NCBI GenBank assembly: GCA_947095585.1
Contig: OX352762.1
Span: forward strand, 24,342,669-24,406,668
Direction: 5' to 3'
Source: Nephrocerus scutellatus
Lineage: Eukaryota; Arthropoda; Insecta; Diptera; Pipunculidae
Length of the DNA stretch: 64,000 nucleotides
The position numbers were made by a program, and so were the translations under genes. A model generated the notes under the pieces. The model was not told where the DNA came from and searched no databases. It saw only the letters and a list, made by a program, of their open reading frames with translations. Shown here one piece after another: positions 10,338 through 22,479 of this stretch (position 1 is the stretch's first letter; each line of letters opens with the position of its first letter).

Positions 10338-12009
10338 TGCGTTTGGGAAAAACTGCACTACGATGTCCAATCCGTTTAGAAAGCGGCTTTTATTTATAAT
10401 GCATATATTTAACCGTTTAACAGGCTCAAAAGTACGACGGAAGTCAGTTGTTAGCGGCTGCGGCAGAATGGAATGTGTCAGATGTCACCCACTTTCCACC
10501 CAATTGAAAAATGTTATTCCCTACTTCCTTGTATTTATGTGATAGCAATAAATCAGTAGAACTTCCGACAATTTAGTAATAGGTATGCGACTATATAACT
10601 AAACAAGGCTTATAGATCTTTGAATTGCCTTAAATTGGTAAATTGGGCTGGTTTATACTAACTACATATATTACGATATAATGCATAGTATTGTCTGGTG
10701 TGGGATGAGTTAAGTTTCTCTTTCTATTTGGCATTTGGTAATGAAATGATTTGAACTTCGATATTTGACAACAAACGTCAGTGGAGAAATGTCGAACATA
10801 AAGAGTAATAACGTTTTGGAACAGACTATCGAACCTGACTGTTACATTATAAAGAGCTTTACAAACCAGGCTCGTTTGGCCCTTCCTTTTATATGTTCTA
10901 CAAATATGAATCTTTGATACGTACATACCGCAAGCGTAGCTTTTTTGTTTCTTGATGTTTAGTTTTCACAACTTTGTCAAGTATTTTCAAGTGAGCAAGT
11001 TACAGCTTGCTTTAGCTTTTCGCAACCAAGAGTGGAACGCGTTGCGTAAGCATTGCGTCCAACTTCGTTGCAGGACATTATTATTTTAGGTAATTATCAC
11101 TTGTCCAACTTCGTTGCAGTACATTATTATTTTAGGTATTTATCACCTGTCTTTAGTTTAATAACTTTTTTCATTTATTTCTATAAAACATAATTTTATT
11201 CATTAAATAATATTCATATAACTAAAAAATTAAAAAAAGGATTGTTATTTTTGAAACGCAAAGCCAGCGCGTCCGGTATGTATGTCAGTTCTGAGTGATG
11301 ATTAGTAGGATGGTTTGACAGTCAAATAAACAGTCAAGCTCTAATTTTTGGAGAGTAAAGATGGAGAGCCAACAAAAAAATTGTTTGTAGCTCATTCTTG
11401 CGATCCGTCGCATTGTATTTTTAATAAATTCCACCAATTTGCGATATCCATATTTTTTCATGTATGACGTATTCGGAGCTCGTTAATGTCCCACAAACAG
11501 CGATTATTTTCATAGGCGCACACAAATTTTTCTTAAAATCTTCTTCATCCATGTCCATAACGTTATTTGAAGTTAAAAATTACAGGTGACTGACGATATT
11601 GTGTACAAAAAATTGATCATAAATAAACATGTTTGGCAGCCAACCACAAAAATGTTTGATAGTGAACAGCTTCGATTGTCAAGGGGCCACCCCATAGAAC
11701 TGACAGATCGACGAAGTAAATATATGCATTCCGCATTCCCATAGGAAAAGCATGTGACGGAAGCGAAGAAAAAGTTGACCAACTTTCTACTTTTCTATCC
11801 GGCATATGCTTTGACAGTTTCTTTAATTTAATTGAGTCACCTCTTTGAGTTACATACGGCAACTTCAACGAATACGTCGACGCTACTGACGAAACGGATT
11901 CAATGGGCTGGGCCGTTAAGTCAGTCAAGCCTTCACATTTTTAGGAATGTCGATCAAAACTTACATCAAGATCGATTGCCGTTTAATCAGCTTATTGCTT
12001 TGGCTTACA
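10338..12009. other. Intergenic spacer upstream of Spt-I
   Basis: This should contain the Spt-I promoter, but no motif could be fixed with confidence. An open stretch on the minus strand at 11928-11617 has no ATG start and no recognisable family. A 46-bp direct repeat is described separately. The rest is AT-rich and unassigned. Confidence 0.4.
11057..11148 (+). repeat. 46-bp tandem duplication
   Basis: Two head-to-tail units starting at 11057 and 11103. Both carry GTCCAACTTCGTTGCAG then ACATTATTATTTTAGGTA, with few differences. It looks like a simple local duplication. Confidence 0.7.
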
Positions 12010-12190
12010 ACAACAATCGCAAAGTCGCATAAGCATAAAGCCGAAAGTAAATCCAAAAAATTTTTAGGATTAAGAAACTAAAGCCTTTTTTTTACCGTAA
12101 GGCGGTTGCTTTGAGAATGAAAGTAAAGCCAAGCTGGCTCCTGGCTTTGCTAAAGCAATATAGCAAATAATTGTGATATGTCGAAATAAC
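12010..12190. repeat. AAAGCC-rich dispersed repeat next to MITE copy 2
   Basis: Contains AAGCATAAAGCCGAAA, CCGTAAGGCGGTTGC and GGCTTTGCTAAAGCAATATAGCAA. The same blocks occur at 49110-49274, part in the same and part in the inverted order, again beside a MITE copy. The two parts may therefore be one larger element. Confidence 0.45.
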
Positions 12191-12193
12191 GAC

Positions 12194-12334
12194 TTTAGCT
12201 GTATTTTATTGAATTCGAATTGGGAATTACAACAACAATTGCACTATCTATATCCTTTTTGGAATAAGAAAACTGGTTTTGGCTGCTTTTGACAATCGAA
12301 TTCGTATTCGGATTCCAAATAAAATCCAGCTAAA
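12194..12334. mobile_element. MITE-like short inverted-repeat element, copy 2
   Basis: Terminal inverted repeats TTAGCTGTATTTTATT and AATAAAATCCAGCTAA. The interior has GGGAATTACAACAACAATTG and CGAATTCGTATTCGGATTCC. About 140 bp and non-coding. Same family as 818-963, 971-1098 and 49275-49405. Confidence 0.65.
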
Positions 12335-12527
12335 ATACAGCTTTTGAGGATTTCGACTTGTCGTAAGTTGAAAGTCGAAATACGACAGATACATATGGCT
12401 TTCGTTTGATAGAAAAAATAACCCTGTGTGCAAAAATAATTCTCCTAACGTTATAAAATTACTCATTTTGTTCGTTTGATTTTTAAAATTGAACTGAGTG
12501 TAGTTTATGGGTTAAATTTTTAGGTGC

Positions 12528-13095
12528 TCAAAAGTGGGCGGAGTAAATATTGGTGTCAAATGAAAGGTAAAAACTAACTCTACACAGCCGTATTTTTTTA
12601 TGGGCGTGGTCAAAGTTTAACGGAAGCTAGATTAATGTGAAATTGGTTTATGTGCAATTTCATGTAATTAAGTGTAATTTCATGTAATTATGCTTCTCCC
12701 ATACAAAAACAGGTGTTATATAGCAAATATTTAGATTGGATATGGATTAATTTAATTTACATAATTCAATATAACTTTTTGATAATCAAACGCATTTAGG
12801 GTGGCAATTCGCGCGCGCGATTTACTTTTTGATTATTAAAAAGTTAAACTGAATTAATTTAAATTAATCCATATCCAATCTAAATATAAAATTGAGCGCA
12901 CTGTATCTTTCAGTGTGTGCATAATTTACAAAAAAGCCATTTAAAAGGAAAAACTCCTCACTAAATATAAATTAATTGATTACTTTTGATGAACCTTTCG
13001 TTTAAATTGGACCACACCCATAAAAAAAGCATAGCCTAATTTTCACCTTTCATTTGGTACCTATACTTAGGACTATCCCACTTTTACGAACGCCC
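12528..13095. mobile_element. Fold-back element, about 570 bp, near-complete inverted repeat
   Basis: The outer arms pair GTCAAATGAAAGGT (left) with ACCTTTCATTTGGTACC (right), then TTTTTTATGGGCGTGGTC with GACCACACCCATAAAAAAA. The inner arms are nearly perfect: TATTTAGATTGGATATGG at about 12729 pairs with CCATATCCAATCTAAATA ending near 12886. The centre is a short spacer with CGCGCGCGCG. No coding frame is present. It behaves as one large hairpin, typical of fold-back or MITE-type elements. Confidence 0.65.
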
Positions 13096-13394
13096 CTTTT
13101 GTAATTTTATGGAAAAATCTATTTTTTGGCTCTACTACTGGCAAGAATGGTTTGATTGGTCCCATTCATTGATACTTACCTATCTTACCTTTTATTTGTT
13201 ACCAATTAACCCCTAATGCTCCTTCAAATAACTTAGAAATATACATTTTTCTGAAGAAAAAAAAAATCTCGAAACTTTGGATGCCCCTCCTACCTAAACC
13301 GTATAATGGAGTTTAGCCGACATCGCGGTAACGCTCGTAGATCTCATCATTACAGAGTCTCCGGAATCGCCTTCCTCACATACGGGGCTAACAA

Positions 13395-14995
13395 TTATCC
13401 CTCACGTTAGTAGCCGGTTTTAAATTATTTCCTCAGAATTCTCTCTAATTTATTGAAAAAGAAATAGGAAAAATAGAACACGAAATTAAAACGATGCGAG
13501 TACAAATCGTTTTATCAATGGGTCATAGTCAGGGGAAACTACAAAAAACTTGAACAAGAAAATATTACATATTTTTTTGCATGTTATAATACAAAAAATA
13601 CAATCAATAATTTTTTTTGTATATACATATATAAAATAATCTAATCCTAATTGGACAACTACGGTCCTCCTTCAGAAAGTTGTTGACGGCTGTTTTGAAG
13701 GCCTGTAGATTAAAAATTCGGGAAACACGGAGACGACCAATTGATTCCACATCGAAGTCACTCTCGGATAAAAGGAGGATTTTAAGTGTTGGGCTCTACA
13801 TGAAAGCGGTTTTAATGCAAATCTATGTTGATCAGACAGACTTAAAACGAGTATTTACAAGGAAAGCAATTGCGTTCTTGGAGCCCCACCCCACACATAT
13901 GAATTAAATTCTAAAATTGGTCTAACATAAGATTTTTATAATCTTAATACTTCAGAGGGAGTGAAGTAGAAGTTACAAAGTCTTATGAAGCCCAAATATT
14001 GGCTAGCTCTTTTTGAAATTTCATAAATTTGTTCTTTAAGTTAATCTGATCTCGCAATAGTGGCAACATTTATTACTGGTAGCACGTAATGTTGAAAGCT
14101 CTTCTGACAAAAAAGACAAGCCTAGAATTTATTTGGGTTAAATTCCACCCTCAATCAAGAATGACTTAAATGTTCAACAGAATAGCCGGATTCATTAATT
14201 AACGCGAATCAAGCGAGAAGTGCATTCTTTTTGACTGACAAACGCAACGGAGGCCGATAGCGTTGTATCATCAGCAAATGAATGGTTATAACAGGTTGTA
14301 GAAGACAACAGCGCATTGATATATATCAAGAAGACAAGGGTGACCCTTGAGATAATACAACTTTTATTTTACGGTTCCATAAATAATCCTCAATCCATGC
14401 AATGAGGTGTCGAGGTTGAGCGAACGAATCTTATTTTTTTTAGTACACACGTTCAAGTGGTTTGAACCCGCGTGGGCGATCGAAAATTAAGGAGAGGAAA
14501 AGGTGAGATGTCTAAGCACATGTGTCTTGAATGACTGTAGATCATACAAATGTGAAAACCATAAAATTAACTATAGATTCCATTACCGACAACAAAGCAA
14601 AAGGGCGGTAGTTAGTTGGTGCAAATTTATCACATTTTTGCAGAACGGGTTGAATGTTAGCTATTTTCCAAATTGACGGAAAAACACCAGTCTTAGTCTT
14701 CATTGAGAGATGAAACAATTTGCTAAGTGGTTTCGCCAAGGTATGATGACATCTTTTCAACACTAATGGCGGAATACCGTCAGGTCAAGACATTCCTGGG
14801 CCTACATAGAAGAAGACTTGGCAGAAAAGTTTCTTTTAAACGTGACTGCAAACGACCAAAAGCTTCTACTGTTTAAATCTGAATTTAAAATTTTTCGCAT
14901 GCTATCCCGAATCTTTTGGGCATTTATTATTTTGGACCTGTTTACTATGGTGTTTGCTGTTTCTGGCTATTCTAAACTTAACAAGGTGGGCAATT
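13395..14995 (-). mobile_element. CR1/Jockey-like LINE remnant (subfamily b), copy 1
   Basis: Minus-strand translation at 14763-14545 gives LSKLFHLSMKTKTGVFPSIW, then NIQPV and NYRPFALLSV, the start of a reverse transcriptase. Near 13700 the matching C-terminal segment ending in QAFKLAVNNFL-type sequence appears out of frame. Sequence order matches the better copy at 52575-54700, with internal losses. Several stops make it a pseudogene. The exact LINE clade is uncertain. Confidence 0.6.
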
Positions 14996-15572
14996 AACGT
15001 AGACCAAATGGGCTGTTTTTTTTATTACTAGCGACTGCTGCATTTTTCATTAAACCCCTTATTCTTACCAATAAAAAATCTGGCTTAGATCGATTTTTTG
15101 GCTGTCAAGTTGTTCGTTTTCCCTAAAAACCTACCGACGGAAGATTGGAAATAGCCTTTTATCCTTCTTTTTATTAACCTAAACAACTGATGTCTTTATG
15201 CTGCACGTGGCACAATTTATCATTTGATTTGTGTTCACTGAAAGCACTGACTTTTCTTCAAGAATACTTAATACATATTAGATATTACACACCCATGCAA
15301 CAAAACATTCTCGGTTTTCATGTTTGATTTGCTGAGATCTGAGAACAAAAGACAGCTCCGACAAAGATTTCTAAAAACGACATGAGATTTCTTCATAACT
15401 CAATCAGCGACGTTTACCTTGTTTTGGCCATATTTGTTAAAGTAAAGCAATATAAAATATTTCTTAAGTTAATATGATTCAAAATTAAAAGCTTTATGTG
15501 GTATTCTATTCATTAGTGTGACTAACCGAAAAGTTTTTACTCCTATATATGTATAAAAAAATTTGAACAATA
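14996..15572. other. Spacer between LINE remnant and Imp3
   Basis: AT-rich. A block near 15065-15130 (AATCTGGC, TTTTTTGGCTGTCAAGTTG, TTCGTTT) recurs inverted at about 42580-42650, so part is a dispersed repeat. Nothing else recognised. Confidence 0.35.
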
Positions 15573-15578
15573 TTTATT
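15573..15578 (-). promoter_or_regulatory. Candidate polyadenylation signal for Imp3
   Basis: Minus-strand AATAAA 25 nt after the Imp3 stop codon. The position suits a very short 3' untranslated region. Confidence 0.5.
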
Positions 15579-15602
15579 ACATAAAAATATATTTTTGATA
15601 TA

Positions 15603-16271
15603 TTACATTTCGAAATCATCTCTCATGTCATTGTACTCCATTACATGTTGTTTAATACGTGAACCGTCAACCCAAGTAACAAAATCTTCCAAATTCCGTG
15701 AGACTAAGAAAGCAGGGTCTTTTATCATTTCAGGGCCGACTCGGACATGTCCATGTTCAATAAAATCTGTGGCGTTTTTTAAGTTCTGAGAAAGCTTGTC
15801 TATAAAAATTGGAAATATTAACTGAAAATATAACAAAAAACATTTGTATGCCTTACGCCGAACCATAACCACCGGAAGACGGCGACGGCAAAAGCTACTT
15901 GCTGATATTCGACTTGCATCTTCTAAATCCAACTTAGTCGGTGACAAACCCAATGCATACAATTTCTCCAGAAGCATAGAGGTTGCTTCTGCTTTAAAGG
16001 GATCGCTTTTGTCAAGTTTAGCAATTTTCTCCGTAAGTTCACGAATGTTGCGTGATAATTTGTTATATCTTTTAAATAGAGTTGTTCAAATTAAGTATCG
16101 TTGGTAAATAAGTTTATAAAATACTCAAACTCACTTTGTGTATTCTTCGCGTTTGCGAACATGGTAGCGTCGAAGAATTATGTTTTCTTTAGCACTGTTG
16201 TCTACTTTCCAAGTAATAAAGTCAACCTTTTTAAGTAGTTTCTGTTCATGAAACTTTAATTTACGAACCAT
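15603..16271 (-). CDS. Imp3: U3 small nucleolar ribonucleoprotein protein IMP3, 3 exons
   Basis: Exons in transcript order: 16271-16135, 16068-15857 and 15799-15603. Phases agree and give 181 residues, close to human IMP3 (184). The protein binds U3 snoRNA in the nucleolar SSU processome and, with MPP10 and IMP4, helps U3 pair with pre-rRNA during 18S maturation. The start [18 protein letters not shown] is the family signature. An S4-type RNA-binding region covers about residues 105-170, with [26 protein letters not shown] and [11 protein letters not shown]. It ends [19 protein letters not shown] then RDDFEM. For exon 3 the acceptor at 15799 was preferred over one 22 bp upstream because it keeps phase and yields [13 protein letters not shown], matching the family. 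The 5' flank holds no recognised promoter element. Confidence 0.95.
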
Positions 16272-17439
16272 GTCTATTAACGTTGAATAAATAAATAATA
16301 TTTTCCGAAAAAAAATATATTTTTAATAAAATCTAAAGTCAACCTCTACTTGACACTTGATAGCAAAAACACCAGCACGTTGTGTTCACATTCTTTCATT
16401 CATTCACATTAATTTTGTTCAATGAGAAAAAAAGTATTCGGAGTAAATTACCCCGGGTGAATAAAAAAAACACAGTGTAAATTTTGGACGTACACTGCTC
16501 GTTCGAGTTGAATAAAAGAATAGACCCTATTTTAGTTTTGACTGAGGTGTAAGAGCAATCGTGAAATATAAATTAAAAAATAATGGAGCTTGATTTTTTT
16601 TAACAAATGGTATTAGAAGTGATTGATAGTGATTCGCAAAGTGGAAATAGTTTTTCAAGTAATACAAGTTCCAGCAACGCCGAGTAGAAAGCATGAAATT
16701 TGCAATTACAGCTGATTTTGACATTTCTCACAAATCTGTCCTACCTCAAGAGTACGTGCAGAAACACTGTCTTGAGCAGAGTCATTGAAAACTGAACACA
16801 AAGTAGAACAATCTCAGACAGAAATTTTTCTCATTGAACAAGAAAACCTAATATTTTTTTTGCTTTGAACTGTTCGGAACAGTCTCATTGAACAAAATTA
16901 TGTTTTCAAAATAATGGCCATACTTTTTTAATAAAATGAAAATTAATCGCTGTTTCCACCTCAAATAACAATAAAATAATTTTCTTGTGTGCATGTATCC
17001 GTAGACGGGCTTTAAATAATGCTACAAAAAATCGGAGCCGAGTTGAAAGAAAAATGTTGTAGAATTATTTAAGCAATTTTCTAGGTCAGCACAAATAAAA
17101 ATGGCGAAATTTGATATTTTAGAGTAGGGTTGCATTGAAACACCGAGACGAAGACAGAGAAAATTTAGAACATATATATTAGTGAGCGTTAAAATTGGTA
17201 GTTGTGATCACCGAAATTATGAACGAAACCACAACTAAAGCACTACCAAACTCAATATTTAGAACTCATATTACCTTATTATACAGATGCAACAAAACAT
17301 GTTTTTCCCATATACGATAACATTTGTTTTAAATTTGTTATTTAATTTTTGCCAGGGTTTTTTTAGCGATAACTCCATTATTTTACTCACTCAAGCTCAC
17401 TCGGAGTAATCGGAGATATAATTTAACTGTCAAAATTCA
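16272..17439. other. Imp3 upstream spacer
   Basis: AT-rich sequence that should contain the Imp3 promoter. No coding frame, RNA gene or clear repeat was identified. Confidence 0.4.
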
Positions 17440-18850
17440 AAGTTTACTGAGTTTTGAGCGTGTTTTCCACTGCTCTGTTTTTGGCCACCATATCGGGGCT
17501 GCGTATATAAGCCTGGGTCCACCATGGAACATCTCTCGTGCCTCTGACTCGGACTAAGGGGCAGCTTGTTTGGTAGGCATTCATGATTGCCCCGGTAAGG
17601 CCATTTGCAGTGCTGTCTAATTCTGCAATCGATCTAATAGGGATACCTGTTAGGGTAACTTGGAGTGTGTCTAGGAAGACTTGCCAGTTAATATGTTTAG
17701 GGGTTCTTATTTGAGATTGAACCCTGTGAGGGTTTTCGCTATTGAATTCGGATCGCACTGGCCGTTCCTGCGTCTGACAAGGTAAGTTCCAGTACCTCTC
17801 TCATAATGGCATTTATGAAGGTTGCATCATCATTCCCCACATTATTTATAACAATATTTTTTGATAAGCAGTAATTTAAAAGTGGCTCACCTCTTGTGTT
17901 TGTGTCGGTGCTTTCTCAGACTGTGTGGTGAGAATTTGCATCGCATCCGATCACGAAACTCTGTCTGTGAGCTATGCAGTATTTTGCGAATCTCTGTGTT
18001 ATTTCCGGAGGAGGGTCTTCTTCTTCTTCCGGGAAGTAGGCAGTAGCAAAATTGATGGTGCTTTTTCTTCCGTTGTTTTTGGGCGTCTCTAGGGAGATCG
18101 CGGCCAGGTCTCTGGAAATGAATTGTCCTTGGTCTCTCGTTTCCTTTGCTGTAAATCAACTTACCTATATTGGTTGGTATTCCCAGAATTTTATCGTTTT
18201 TGGTCCATGGCTCTTGGATGAGAGTTTTTGGCTGCGAAAAGCAGGCATAAAGTGGCAGTGGCTGCCAAGGATATATGCACGCACTTCAGCTATTTGAATC
18301 TTGTTTGGGCTAACCGACTTTTCTTGAGGGTCCTGTGTTGCCGTGGTCTCGGTAGGCTTTTTTGGTCTTGCTACTGCTAGACCGTTTTTCTTGGACCATT
18401 TATTCTGATCTGGTTTGGTTATTTTGTTTTTTGTATTGGTTGTCGTTGGGTGATGCATTTGTCGTTCTGTCAGACTTGATTACGTGGGATTTCATCCTCT
18501 CCAACAATCTTTAAACTGGCACTTGGCTATGGTTTTAGACTTGGGGTAGTCTTGATAAGCCATGTTGCCGTGTCTTCGTCTGCGCAATTAACTGATAGCC
18601 ACCAATTCTTTGTTCTGCAGCCCAGGAAATTAGGGCTTATGCCATCGAGTGGGAGCTCAGCTACTGCGTGTCTTGTATTAGTGACATCTGTTCCGTCTCC
18701 GGTTTGACATCAGGAAAGCACTGGTCGGTAATCGCCAACCTGATGGCTTTCGTGACGTCACTGTATAGTGGCATTGTCCCTGATCCGCTTACCGCCACTT
18801 CTTCTTCACCTAGATCCGCTACTAGTTAGTACTCCCATGTTTTTAACTCT
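17440..18850 (-). mobile_element. I/R1-type LINE remnant: ORF1 (DUF4780-like) and ORF2 endonuclease
   Basis: Reading down the minus strand: at about 18800-18480, NTRHAVAELPLDGISPNFLG followed by WWLSVNCADEDTATWLIK resembles the DUF4780 region of insect LINE ORF1 proteins. At about 18300-17880, VRAYILGSHCHFMPAF and FATAYFPEEE-type sequence, then FVIGCDAN and an HH pair, fit an R1/I-type endonuclease. At 17758-17450, NWQVFLDTLQ and SCPLVRVRGTRDVPWW fit the linker before reverse transcriptase. Frames are broken repeatedly and the reverse transcriptase is absent. Confidence 0.6.
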
Positions 18851-18929
18851 GCACAAACTCTGTCATTTAAACATGGAACAGAGAGAGCAAACACACAAGT
18901 ATGATATTTCTTCCCACTCCATCTTACCA

Positions 18930-19200
18930 AAGGGTAAGTGGGTGTGTACTGTATTCTATAACCGGTTGTAAAATTTGCATTTTACATTTCTCCAATATAT
19001 TGTTTATAACCTTCCGCCACCTGCCAATAATACAATCATTAATCATTAAAATCGGGTTGTAAATTAGGTTTATATTGACATTTTACATTTCACAACCCAA
19101 GGAGGGAGAAGGGAGTGTGTACTATAAATCTGTTTGTAAATGTAGCTGGTATAGATATTTTACATTTCATACCTCATACCATACATTTTACATATAACAC
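18930..19200. repeat. Imperfect direct repeat around TTTTACATTTC
   Basis: Two related blocks about 165 bp apart. Both carry GTGTGTACT, then TTGTAAA, then ATTTTACATTTC, and a third TTTTACATTTCACAACCC lies between. Non-coding, class unknown. Confidence 0.4.
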
Positions 19201-19303
19201 ATTTCGTTATGCTAATACGAGTATTTTTGCTCATGTAACCGCGATGTTTCGATTTTAAAGACGTTTCACGCCAATAAGGCAGACATACGACTTAACTGTT
19301 TGG

Positions 19304-20838
19304 CTTTTTACGTCTGAGTCTCAGATCACTTTCTCCAACGCCAGGTTGAAGAGGACGCAGTAATGTTCTAGTTCTTCTCCCAGGCTGCTTTCTTTCGCCG
19401 GTGAACTGTTTTTTCATATCTTCTGAGCTCTTTATATTCATCTTCGCGTGGGAGAAGAATCTCGTCCGTGAACTAGAACATTACAGAAAGCGAGGACCGA
19501 GTTGCTTAATGGCCAGCTAATTGAGGAATTGGAGGCTACACCAATGACCGAAGACCACACTATGCTACCGCCACCAAGCATAGACGAAGTTAGCAGAGCG
19601 ATAAATCGGCTCAAAAATAATAAGGCCACGCAATACACCAAGCAATTCATGAACAGTGTATGGGAGGAAAAAGCGATGCCAGAAGAATGGCGAAGAGGCA
19701 TCCTGTGCCCCATACATAAGAAAGTAGATATCACAACCTGCAGCAATTATCGTGGCATAACGTTGTTGAGTAACGCATATAAGATTTTCTCCTCTATCCT
19801 TCAAGACAGGATAGCCCCATACGCTAAAGGGATCAATGGTCCATACCAGTGTGGCTTCATCACAGGCAAATCAACAACTGATCAGATTTACATCCTTAGG
19901 CAGGCGATGGAAAAATGTCTAGAGTTTCAAAACTCACTACACCATCTTTTTATAGACTTTAAAGCCGCCTATGATAGCATAGCCAGAGTAGAACTTTATA
20001 AAGCCATGAGAGAATTCGGCATCCCAAATAAACTGACACGACTATGTAGGTTGACCATGACCAATGTTATAAGCCAAGTAAAAATATCCGGATCACTATC
20101 AAGCCCATTCAACATCTATAAAAGGCTCCGACAAGGGGATGGACTGGCCTGCGTCCTCTTCAACCTGGAGTTGGAGAAAGTGATCTGAGACTATGACGTA
20201 ACGGCGAGAGGAACAATCCTCTATAAGTCCATTCAGATACTGGCTTACACAGACGATATTGACAACGTTGGTAGAAACCGAAGAGCTGTACAGGAAGCTT
20301 TCATCCAGATCGAGCAGGCGGCACGAAATCTGGGGCTGCACATAAATGAGAGAAAACAAAGTACATGGTGGTCACGTTTGCGAGTAGAAGATCCAACATT
20401 GGTCCTTTGGATAGTGGAGGGCGAATTTGAAGTAGTGCAATCCTTTAACTATCTCGGGTCAAGTGTAGCAGCCGATAACAGCATGGAACCAGAAATAAGC
20501 GCACGGTTGCTTAAAGCCAACAACTATAGTCTGTCAACACTCTTCAAATCCAGTAATTTAACTATAACATCCAAGCTGCTGGTATATAAGATACTTTTCA
20601 TACCAGTACTTACATATGGATCCGAGACTTGAGTGCTTGGCAAAAAGCATTCTGACCACTTAGCCGCGTACGAGAGAAAAGTCTTACGGAGAAGTCATAC
20701 GGAGAATTCTTGGCCCCGTATGTGAGGAAGGACGATTCCAGAGACTTTATAATGATGAGGTCTACGAGTGTTACCGCGATGTCGACATTGTGAAGAAAAT
20801 TAAGCTCGGTAGGCTCCGGTGGGCAGGACACCTCGTAG
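19304..20838 (+). mobile_element. RTE-like LINE remnant (family A), copy 1, with inverted 5' segment
   Basis: The frame at 19508-20185 encodes a reverse transcriptase: SNYRGITLLSNAYKIFSSIL, YQCGFITGKSTTDQIY, LFIDFKAAYDSI (motif A) and LRQGDGLACVLFN. A TGA at 20186-20188 interrupts it, and motif C follows as YTDD (20246-20257) in place of the usual YADD. Then FNYLGSSVAADNSMEPEI and a C-terminal KLGRLRWAGH end abruptly. Part of the NNKAP-to-SWEE region is deleted. Sequence 19304-19447 is in opposite orientation to the rest. The element is dead. Confidence 0.75.
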
Positions 20839-20849
20839 TTGTAGTTGTA

Positions 20850-21040
20850 GGCCCGAATTTATAGTTGTTATTACAACTACAACTCATGCTATAGCAATGG
20901 AATAGAGTGGAATGGAACGTTGTAGCAAGCCATGTAGTCATCAAAATCCATCACTAAAAGCATTGCTTTTACTTATAGTTACGTCTATAAATACGGACCG
21001 TAGTAACGTCTATCGATTCGTGACCCGAGTAAATTTTCTT
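20850..21040. repeat. Dispersed repeat (GGAACGTTGTAGCAAG family), copy 2
   Basis: Begins with GTAGTTGTAGTTGTAGGCCC directly where the LINE sequence GGTGGGCAGGACACCT stops. It shares the block order of 3085-3255 and ends near ACGTCTATCGATTCGTGACC. It appears to have replaced or been inserted into the LINE 3' end. Confidence 0.5.
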
Positions 21041-22479
21041 CGTACACTGCCCGCTTGATCCGATGCAGCGTCAAGTGCTCCGATGGGCCGATAAAACGCT
21101 TGCAACGACTACCTGCCCCATGTTAATAGTTAGTCGCTGTTACATTACTACATACATTTATGATTTGTTTGTGATATGTAAACCCATGCATAGTATTGCA
21201 ATTTATTTAAAACGAATATATTACATTTTTTACTTAAAGCTTTTTATTTGTAATAGTGTTGCGTCACGTATATATCTAGAAATAATACATTTAGCTTGAA
21301 TATATTATTGTTTTCTTAATCATCCTTTTAAATGTTTCTATTCTTCTTATTGATATTTTTGTAATAATAATATTGATGATGATTTTTTGTTTATAGTAAT
21401 AATACATAAAATTATTAGTGAATAATAATTCTGTTATTTTTTGTTTCATTTAAAGTTTTACACAAGAAGATTTCCGAATTTTTTTCATTATAAGAATAAT
21501 AGAGCCAGTACACATTTGAAATAAATTTTAAGAGTTTTTTTTATCTTATGCATATCAATTTTTTTGGAAATGAGCTGAGTTTTTGCACGCATGTAAAAAT
21601 ATCAAGGAAATATGTATTTATATTAAATGAATTATAAATTATACTCATAGTACACAAAAATCACAAGCTATTTTCAAATTTTGACGATGTTAAATTTATT
21701 ATTACTACTATATTCCAGAAATCTTAACGTCCTATTAGTGAGTGTAGTAACATCACTAGCGAAAGATTTCTCCAAAACTTCTTGTTGAAAAAGAAGGTTT
21801 TCATTCATCCTTTGAATTTTATTTCAAGCTCATTCTTTTGAAAACTATTACATTTCATAGAAAATTCCTGTAATAGTTTTCCTTTTAAAAGAACAGTTAA
21901 ATAAACGTATAAAGCCATTTTACTGAGATCTCCTCCATGACTGAACTGTCACTCCAGACTCCACCCTCTTTTCCACCGTTAATGGTTAAAGTTGTTGAGT
22001 AGGGCATGGGGAACGAAACTTTTACAATGAAATTAATAACGAAAGTCAATTAAGGAATAAGGCTACATACACATTTTGTATCCTAATGCCCTTTTCGGAA
22101 TCAAGTTTGTTCGACTTTAAAAGTAAAAACTGTAGGCGCGCTAAGAAAAATAACAGAATATGTAATAAAAAATATGATTGATGAAAATGATTTTTGTTAT
22201 ATCAGATCCTTAAACTTTATCTTGTAAGTCTTTAAAAATAATTTAATTAATTTTGATGTTTCAGTTTATTTGTCTGTATGCTTTATGATTTTGTTTCCGT
22301 TGCCTGAAATGATTTGCCACGCGTATAAGCCTGGGTGGGGTTCAGACGAGCTTGGCTCATCATCAGTCGCTCAGCGATGTGGAGTCGAAGCTTTTCTTTT
22401 ACATACCATCTTCACCCACGATATATACAGAATAACAAGGTAACATTTTTCTGGCGCTCTATTTTGTGTATCTTCTGCG
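21041..22479. other. AT-rich intergenic DNA
   Basis: No conserved coding frame or RNA gene seen. A G/C-richer patch near 22320-22400 did not match any family I recognise. Confidence 0.35.

Noticed and set aside
15844..16107. 87-codon plus-strand open frame
   Set aside because: Runs antisense to Imp3 exon 2 and its intron; its openness follows from the real gene on the other strand.
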